Below are positions 56,993 to 64,000 of a DNA stretch of 64,000 nt, piece by piece; position 1 is the stretch's first letter, and each line of letters opens with the position of its first letter. Location: positions 196,105,939 to 196,169,938 of the forward strand of contig NC_071355.1 in NCBI RefSeq assembly GCF_943734655.1, in the 5' to 3' direction. A program made the translations under genes and the position numbers. The notes below the pieces were generated by a model. The model worked only from the letters and a program-made list of their open reading frames with translations, made no database searches and was not told where the DNA came from. This DNA comes from Sabethes cyaneus. Lineage: Eukaryota; Arthropoda; Insecta; Diptera; Culicidae.

Positions 56993-57145
56993 TACTTTTT
57001 GCCGAGATTTCTTTGGCAGTTCGTAGAAGTGTACAACGCGCTCCCGACATGCTTCTTGTTTTGACGCCATTTTAAGCAAAACTAGGTAAGCACAAACAAA
57101 ACAAAAAATGTTGAAAAAAGAGGAGAGAGAGAAAGAGAGACAGAG

Positions 57146-57280
<135 letters not shown>

Positions 57281-57411
57281 ACACATACATACTCATTTCT
57301 TACTGAGCTCGTTTGTTGTTGAGTATAGGGGCCGCGAAAAAATTCCAAAACTCTAGTTGCCACGCGTTATCTCTTAGTTAATGCCGAACGAACGGCAGCG
57401 AGTAAGGACAT

Positions 57412-57600
57412 CATGTACTCAACGTTTATGCAGGTTGAATGCCGTGAATATATTTGGCAGAATATGACGTTCGGCAATTCGTGTTTCGTCCTTCTATGAT
57501 TCGGCCATTGTAGATTGTATATATGATACCTGTCGTAATCCGGCCATTCGTAGGTAATCCATGCGGAACGAACATGAAAGCTGAATGGTCACGAGGCCGA
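57412..57600. repeat. GGCCGAATGG-type units, opposite orientation
   Basis: Phrases such as TTCGGCAATTCGTGTTTCG, GATTCGGCCATTGTAG and TAATCCGGCCATTCGTAGG are the complement of the units at 53520-53640. The final GAATGGTCACGAGGCCGAA matches the direct orientation. Mariner B therefore appears to lie within a mixed-orientation block of this satellite. Confidence 0.6.
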
Positions 57601-57825
57601 ACAGCTTTAAAGGTTTAAATAAGAAAGCCCTATGATGCGGGAAATCGCGAAGAAAACAGGTTAAATAAATTCAAATAATGCAGAATAAATAATAAATCAA
57701 AAGTCTGTGATAAAGTTACGCTAAGGAAGAAATGTCTTGGAAGCTGCTGAGGAAATAAAGCAAAAAGAAAACATGAAGGGAACATGCAATGCAAAGATAG
57801 AAAAATTAGAACTTTTGAAACAGTA

Positions 57826-58748
57826 GGGGAGTGTCGTCGAGGTTGGGTCACGTTTTGGAATTCGCCCATAACTTTCGTTGCAAAAGGATTTTTGGAAATC
57901 AAAATACATCGTTGCAAAGGTCTAAGAATAAGGTATATTTCCTGAAAGTTTTAAACTGATTGCTTGAAAAATAAAAAAGTTATAGGCATTTACGTGAAGA
58001 CAAAAAATGTTATTATAGTCGGGTCATGTTGTACAGGTTGGGCCACCGCAGAAAATCTAAGACATACGTATTGAAATTCTATATAGAGACATGAAAAGAA
58101 TGAATTCCGTGAACAACGCCTCATATAGGTACAAATACCCTATTTTTACTTGCATTTTTGCGAAATTTTGGCGATCTTGTAAAATCAATATTGATAGAAT
58201 CGCCTTTTCCGAAGTGTACAACTACAATGAAAAAAAACAACAAAAATCTAGGATTTTATCGTATTAATTCTACTTTATTTCATCACATTTTACGTGACTG
58301 ACATTCTCTAGCGATTATTGTGCTTTTGTGCTTAAAATGATGGTGGCCCAACCATGACCTCTCAAGTGGCCCGACCTTTTCAAATAGCGCTTTTCTAGTA
58401 TTTCACCTTAGCCTTCCCAAACACCTTACATGAGGGGATTTTTCTATAGTCTTTGTGTGCAGCACAACTCAGTTCATACATTTTCAAAATGAATCTCGAT
58501 AATTGCATTTCATGAATCATTTCTTGAAGAAAAGTTCGTTGCGCATGGTAAACTTTTTTTGTAAGATTTAGTCACTGAATCCAGTACGGGTGTTTTGAAT
58601 AAACGATTGAAACTCACAATATTGTGAAAAGTTAGCTATCACAGTAAGAAGTTTAACAATGGTTGTATCATAGATATTATGAGTTACTAAAACTGTAAAA
58701 TCGTGATGGCCCGACCATAACAGTGGCCCGACGATAACGACAATACCC
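57826..58748. mobile_element. TA-duplicating TIR element
   Basis: The ends GGGGAGTGTCGTCGAGGTTG at the left and, inward from 58748, GGGTATTGTCGTTATCGTCG are followed by GGG(T/C)CAC. TA flanks at 57824-57825 and 58749-58750. The motif GGCCCGACC/GGCCCAACC recurs internally in both orientations (about 58040, 58345, 58372, 58710, 58728). It has no coding capacity. Confidence 0.75.
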
Positions 58749-59094
58749 TATCTTTCAAAACTTATCTTTTATCATTTGTTTCGAAAAGCATGTGAACACG
58801 CTTTTAGTGCTTTTACATAAAGTTAGGAGTCTAAATAATCATCTAAGTCACAAACAATACCTAAATGACAAATCCTATTCGAATCGAGATTCGTTGAAAA
58901 AATCCGAAAATATTCAATTGAGACATAAGATAAAAATAAATAGTGTTCAACTGCTTAATCGAATAAGATTTGAATAAGATCGAATAAGATTTGAATTAAT
59001 TTTGATTGAACTTTGGTATAATATTTTCGGCAAAATCTTCGTTTGTTGATAAAGCTTTTCTTGTCATATCTTGCAGGGATGCATCGGATGGCCA

Positions 59095-59202
59095 CCCACG
59101 TAACAATTTGAGTTTTATTGCACTCTTATAAGGGCATTTATGGCTAATTTTGGTCACGAAAACCATCATAAGGGTATAATAAAACCTTCAATGTTACTTG
59201 GG
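59095..59202. mobile_element. 108-bp palindromic MITE
   Basis: CCCACGTAACA with GTTTTATT and CTCTTATAAGGG at the left mirrors CCCAAGTAACA, GTTTTATT and CCCTTATGATGG on the complementary strand from 59202. It is non-coding. Target duplication not clear. Confidence 0.7.
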
Positions 59203-60044
59203 CGGGCGCGTCTATATTCAGTTGTGTCTTGTTTGTTGATTTAGAAAATTGTGCTTCATTTACAACATACAAAATAACTTCAAGATTCTTTTTAACGCAA
59301 GGGTTTCATTTGGAGTCAAATCCGACATTTTTGTACATTTTCATTTTGACTATATAATATTTAAAAACTTTTGAATGTTTAAAAATAATGATTGGTTATA
59401 AATTATTTTTGGTTTAAGGCGGAAAATGTGATTGCAATTAACTCGACAATTTGTGTTATCGAAAACAAAAAACAAATTTCACAAAAAGCATTTTTGTTTG
59501 GTGGAAGCAAAAAGTTCGCTGTAGTGGAGAATTATAAGCAATTTCTTTCTATTTCATTTGTACAGCAGATTACATTTATTCCAACAGACTTGAGTTCTAC
59601 ATTCAACTTATACTCTGCAAAGACGCTGGTTGCGGGAAACTGGAAATCTGTTTGGCAGACCGTTGAAGCACTGTCTAAGTGCTTTTGCCACTAGCAGGTA
59701 TTGGCAATCAAAAAGTCGTTTTTCATTTTACCGCGCGAGCGACTCGTTATAACAATTTGCAATTGAAGTATAAACATTTCCATTTGCATCCAAAATTTTC
59801 AATTTAACCTACGATGGAATTTATTGGCTATATAGACTTCGACATTTTATAGTGCTGTTGGCTTTTATAGTGGTTTCTGATGACGGTAAAATTGCTGTCC
59901 TTGGGTGGTTATCATTATTTGTAGAATAGAGGTTCTTTAAGCCGATAATTGAACAAAAACTTACTTTACTCACGATCTGCGATTATTTGTTTCCTATAAT
60001 AAGCTTTACATTATGTTTCGGACACTTGCTGCCTGTTTTGCCAG
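59203..60044. other. AT-rich DNA, doubtful open frame
   Basis: A 100-codon frame (59392-59694) without a good start context and without family resemblance is probably chance in AT-rich sequence. Nothing else is seen. Confidence 0.35.
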
Positions 60045-60317
60045 TCAGCATGTGAAACCGTCCTTGACGTCATCGAGTTTCTCGTTAGCCGCCGTGACGA
60101 CATTTGAAGCTTGAGTTGAAAAAAGTTTAACATAAATTCTCAACATTCCTAGACGGTCATTGGTAGGCCTTCGCTTATCGACACGCATCTTCTGGTCTGC
60201 GAACGCGGTGAAAACGACACCATGTCTCAAGTTTACGATCACCCAGGTTAGTGCGTCGACCAGTCGCTTGCATTCCAAGTGCAGAATTTCTAGTTTTAGT
60301 TTGTTTTCATATGCCAT
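60045..60317 (-). CDS. Hypothetical 90-residue protein or pseudogene fragment
   Basis: An ATG-started minus frame begins MAYENKLKLEILHLECKRLV and ends NEKLDDVKDGFTC. Codon use is less AT-biased than the surroundings (for example CTC GAT GAC GTC AAG GAC GGT TTC near the end), so it may be or have been coding. No domain, signal peptide or membrane segment is apparent and the family is not recognised. No neighbouring exon with matching phase was found. Chance remains quite possible. Confidence 0.3.
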   Translation of the reverse strand: MAYENKLKLEILHLECKRLVDALTWVIVNLRHGVVFTAFADQKMRVDKRRPTNDRLGMLRIYVKLFSTQASNVVTAANEKLDDVKDGFTC

Positions 60318-61298
60318 GATCTTTTAAGGCTTATTCATTTCATTGTTTTGTTCTGGTTTAAGTTGAAAATTTACAAATTTATTTGAAATTTACAGACTTG
60401 ATTTGATATATATTTGCTAATGGAATTGAGATTTAAGGATTTCGATACTATATTTTACTCCTCACTTTGCAGTGATAGTATGTTAATAGCTACAATATTA
60501 CGCTCTTCATGTAAATAACAAACCTTGTCTTAAAGTAGTATGGATGGATAAACCTACGGTGTAAAAAAACCAATCAATATGAAAAAATATCAAAATGATC
60601 AAAAACACTAATCCGCACTATAATGGATGCAAATGATGCGATAGACATCTCGTTAAAACCTTTTCATCGTCACCAAATCATACTTAAAAGCTTGCCCGAC
60701 CTGTCTGCATCGGCGAAGGGTCGGACGGAGAATAATTTCCACCAGCAATCGATTTTCCCGCGACGAAAATGTCGAACCATAAACAGCTCGTTTTTTTCGA
60801 CTGCTTGCTTGACATGGTGGTAATTTAAAGACCGTGTAATTCGTGACCGGGAATGCACCCAGCCAATTTGTTTGGCCTGTCGGCAAAACGGAATCAAAAC
60901 AAATTAGACGTGAGCAGACGCGCGAAGCGCGACCGGCAGCTCTACTGGTGGCGTCGCGCTCTCAAACAGATCTCAGAGAAGCTGGCGTCGCGACGACCCA
61001 GAGCGGCGGCGATACCGGCACCTGAAACTGCTCCCTTGGCGTTTCGCTTGCTTGGGGAGAATGAGTGCCCGAGGATCCTCGAACGCGCTTAGCATGCGTA
61101 TGCAGTGAGTTCCATATGTTTGGAGTGACTTCTAGCCGGCAAGTGACGAACCCTCTCGGCACGGGCGGCTGTTCAAAGCGATGCGTCGCGACGGACGCTG
61201 GATGAGAGCCGGTTCGCGAAAGAAAGCCGCTGATGCTGCCGTCCAGCTGAGTAGAGCTATTCGTGCGAACCCGACGAAGGGAGAAAAAAGTGATCAGC
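60318..61298. other. GC-rich, CpG-containing region upstream of a putative promoter
   Basis: From about 60840 to 61260 the base composition rises sharply (for example AGACGCGCGAAGCGCGACCG), with no repeat family or recognised protein. In AT-rich insect DNA, such blocks often mark promoters or 5' exons. Short frames on both strands are not recognised. Confidence 0.4.
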
Positions 61299-61648
61299 TA
61301 TAAAAGGTGGTTGATCTTGGCGACCCGCACTCATAGTTGGGTGATCATTCGCCGAAATTGCTACATCTTGTTTGTGCGGGTAAATCTTCCTTTCGCGAGA
61401 AATTTTATTCTAAACAGCCGGACTTCGCGGAAATTCGTTCTGTAGTCGGTGGCTCGGTTGTGTTGTGTGCTTCGGTAGGAGGTGAAGTGTTTAGGTACAG
61501 TGCTTAGAATATTGAACTGACTCATTGCGAAGAACTTTTCGCTAAATTGGTTTTTTTGGTAGTGAAGTGACAATTATTTTGTTCTGATACAGAACAGGAA
61601 GAAGTTATTTGTTCCAAACACTTGGAGAAGAATTCAACCCCTGAAAAA
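61299..61648 (+). promoter_or_regulatory. Putative core promoter and non-coding first exon
   Basis: A TATA box TATAAAAGG at 61299-61307 lies 32-34 bp upstream of CTCATAG (61330-61336), a plausible initiator. Downstream, CTGAAAAAA|GTAAGAAT at 61649 is a good splice donor. Between them no long frame starts with a good ATG, which fits an untranslated first exon of about 315 nt. The GC-rich block lies directly upstream. Further exons are not visible in the remaining 2.3 kb; a long first intron extending past the window would explain this. Confidence 0.35.
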
Positions 61649-63356
61649 AGTAAGAATAATCTCTATGGTACCTAGTAATATTTTAGTGAGCTTCCAGCGG
61701 AAATTCTAAGTGCTACTAGTCGGTAAAATGTGATTTCAAAATTGTACCAATAGTCAATTATTTACCGGCATCCAAATGCAATCAAACCAGATTCGAATGG
61801 ACTAAATGGTTCGAGCAAACTTGTGCTGCACCAGGCCACTGTAGGACTCGACAGACAGGACAAACCGGCCAACGAAAGTCGTGAGTGGGGAACGGGCAAC
61901 ACAGACAGCTTCCAAAAATATGTATTTCTGGTTGGTTAGGATCAATGTGGTCAAAAGAAAAAAAAAGGTACTTCGAGTGGTTTATACAATCTGCACCGAC
62001 ACTTGTATGTGCGCTCGTACGTTCTTTTTTAAAGGAGTTGATAATAGCTCAGGTTTAGTGAAGCAAGACTTTAAGTCGCTTGCACAAGTGCACGGGTCTA
62101 AAGTGAGATAACACATGGGGAATTAATTATGGGTTTTAAATATTTTGGGATCGTTGACAGTCTGGTTTTGATAGAGGATTGATCCGCGTTGAAGTGGACC
62201 GGAGGATCAATATACTTGTTTTTTTAAAAATAAACACAGGCTTTTGAATAGACGAAATTAATTTAAATAGGCGAAATCCTACGGCGTGACATTTGAGTGA
62301 GATGATGAACATGTGTTTCCATAGCGTGGTCTACGGTCATAGTTAAATAGCGAAACTGGTTATGTTTAGCAAGTGGTGTTCAGCGAATGGCAGAAAAATT
62401 AATTGGATTTCCTTTTCACTAGCGTGGGTCGAAGCATGTAATATGTGCAAAATGTGTTTTACAACATTTTTTGAATATTTTTGTGTGTTCACAGATTACG
62501 ATGGTATTAAGTGCTATACGAGATATTGAAAGAGTTGTTTAAAAATATGAACATATTATCAGTTTTATTGGGAATAATATGTTAATTAAAATGCTATTGG
62601 TTTCAAATTATCTAACACCGTAATTTACTTATCATTAGACTAGATTTATTTCACGCTTAAATCCCATCAAAGTGTTTATTTAGTTGTAGATCATTTTAAG
62701 AAATAAATCATTGGAAAAAGTTCTTGCTTAGTTGTACGGCCATTGGCAAGCGTCTTCAGTGGTACTGTATATAAAAATGATATATCATTTCAGTTGTTAA
62801 ATTAATTTTATTTTTTCTTGGGAGCTTACCGAAAAACTTGATTTTTGAGCGTCTTAGTTCAGTCTCAAATATGAGTAAACAAGAATTTTTCAACTACCTA
62901 ATTCTTGTGAGAAATTAATTAATGTTCGCTTCCTGAACTTTTCGTAAATAAAATTTAGTGTATGAGGCATTCGTGAATTGAAATAGTAATATTAAATGGA
63001 AAATGGAAAAATTAGTAAACGGCAACAAAATATATTGCCTTCCAGACGCATCCGATTTATATTCAAACTATTTGCAGTTCACACCGGTGGAATATTTTGT
63101 TTCTGAACTGAACGGCAGTAGTTGAAAAAAGCCAAGAACACATGTTTTTTTAAAGTTAGCTAGCTAGTTAGTGAAACATTCGAGTACCAATTTCAAATTA
63201 TTTGTGGTATTTGAAATGAAATAAACTTATGCAATAAACTAAATGAACGTTCACTTAGTTACTAATGAAGTACTAGCATTGTAGTACCGTAATAACAAAA
63301 GATACAGCAAAACTTTATTCAGCAGAATTGTAGATAAAAACTAGTTCTACAAATGT
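61649..63356. other. Non-coding, candidate intron
   Basis: AT-rich DNA without recognised genes. A 76-codon frame (61881-62111) is not recognised. About 63318-63355 resembles 171-213. Confidence 0.35.
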
Positions 63357-63735
63357 CCCAGCTAGCATTTTCATATGTATAAAAAAGGTAAAAATCAGCA
63401 TTACGTACAGATATACATGCTAAATAAATCGTATTTCATGCGCAAAATTGGCATATCCGTACTAATTTGGAGGCGATATACGTGATTACGCATAATTTTG
63501 AGCGTTACGACTATATAAGTATTTATATACGATAATATCCGATTAAGCGTGAGTCTCTCGGTACAACTCTACGATTTTGTGCTGAAAATCGTATGTATGT
63601 CAGTCATTATCATTATATACGACAGAAAATCAACTTGATCCCACTTTATCCAGCTTTAGTTACGATTTCGAGTTTGTTAGGAGATATTTACGATAGTTTT
63701 CGCACATTGATATATACGAGTTGGTGCTAGCTGGG
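63357..63735. mobile_element. 379-bp TIR/MITE-like element
   Basis: The inverted ends CCCAGCTAGCA (63357) and TGCTAGCTGGG (ending 63735) are perfect over about 11 bp, with weaker inner similarity. The interior repeats TATATACGA-like phrases. A GT dinucleotide on both sides may be the target duplication; this is not conclusive. Confidence 0.6.
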
Positions 63736-64000
63736 GTCTTATACGTTACTTTGTCAAATTTTGCTCGGCTGAGACGATACTGTCAAATTAATCAAAATTG
63801 AGTCAAAGTGATCGAACCATCCCTGATCCCTCCAAATATTTGCAGTTTTCTGTCATTACACTCTAGTTTTTTACTTTTTTACACCGTTTGTTTTTTCGAT
63901 TATCATGAACGGGGCAGCTTAGGGACCATTCATTTATTTTTCCTTATATTTGGGAGAGGCCCGACATTCTTCACGTAGTTTGTAAAAGGTCCCTCAGTCG

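Overview
This 64-kb window looks like a stretch of a large, repeat-rich insect genome, most likely a culicine mosquito (Aedes type). The evidence is indirect: several RTE-like LINE copies, an R1-clade LINE fragment, tRNA-related SINEs, hAT, piggyBac-type and TA-duplicating TIR elements, a Penelope-like element, Helitrons with tandem-repeat bodies, and long microsatellites in AT-rich DNA. No multi-exon host gene can be assembled. The only host-gene candidates are one possible 146-nt coding exon (26032-26177), a 90-codon ORF (60045-60317, minus) and a possible promoter plus non-coding first exon (61299-61648).

Layout. 0.6-1.4 kb: dead mariner copy A. 2.1-4.5 kb: a TA-flanked TIR element that has split a hammerhead-like motif. 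4.9 and 7.9 kb: SINEs. 8.1-12.6 kb: a decayed RTE split by an R1 LINE tail and then by a hAT element that carries an antisense LINE fragment. 15.2-21.0 kb: a degenerate tandem array split by a minus-strand RTE, which is split by a TA element, which is split by a hAT MITE. 21.9-24.05 kb: a young 5'-truncated RTE insertion with an open RT frame and a 14-bp target duplication. 24.5-26.0 kb: a TTAA MITE, a Helitron 5' end and a second RTE-family fragment. 30.4-33.1 kb: a Helitron with about fifteen 143-bp internal repeats. 34.15-34.39 kb: (GT)n. 35.7-38.5 kb: a fold-back element interrupted by a second Helitron. 43.5-44.6 kb: a LINE remnant. 44.6-48.0 kb: palindromic MITEs. 52.9-53.6 kb: a hexanucleotide array and a related satellite. 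53.7-57.4 kb: mariner copy B carrying a Penelope-like element (RT plus GIY-YIG) and a MITE. 57.8-58.7 kb: another TA element.

The window is best read as layered insertions. At many boundaries the empty site can be seen in the sequence itself: TA, TTAA, 8-bp and 14-bp duplications, and two internal empty-site controls (mariner A against B, and the uninterrupted arm of the fold-back element). This gives a relative order of insertion. The two long open frames, RTE RT at 21890-24007 and PLE RT/GIY-YIG at 54352-56172, belong to the youngest-looking insertions. Both lack their 5' ends and are probably non-autonomous.
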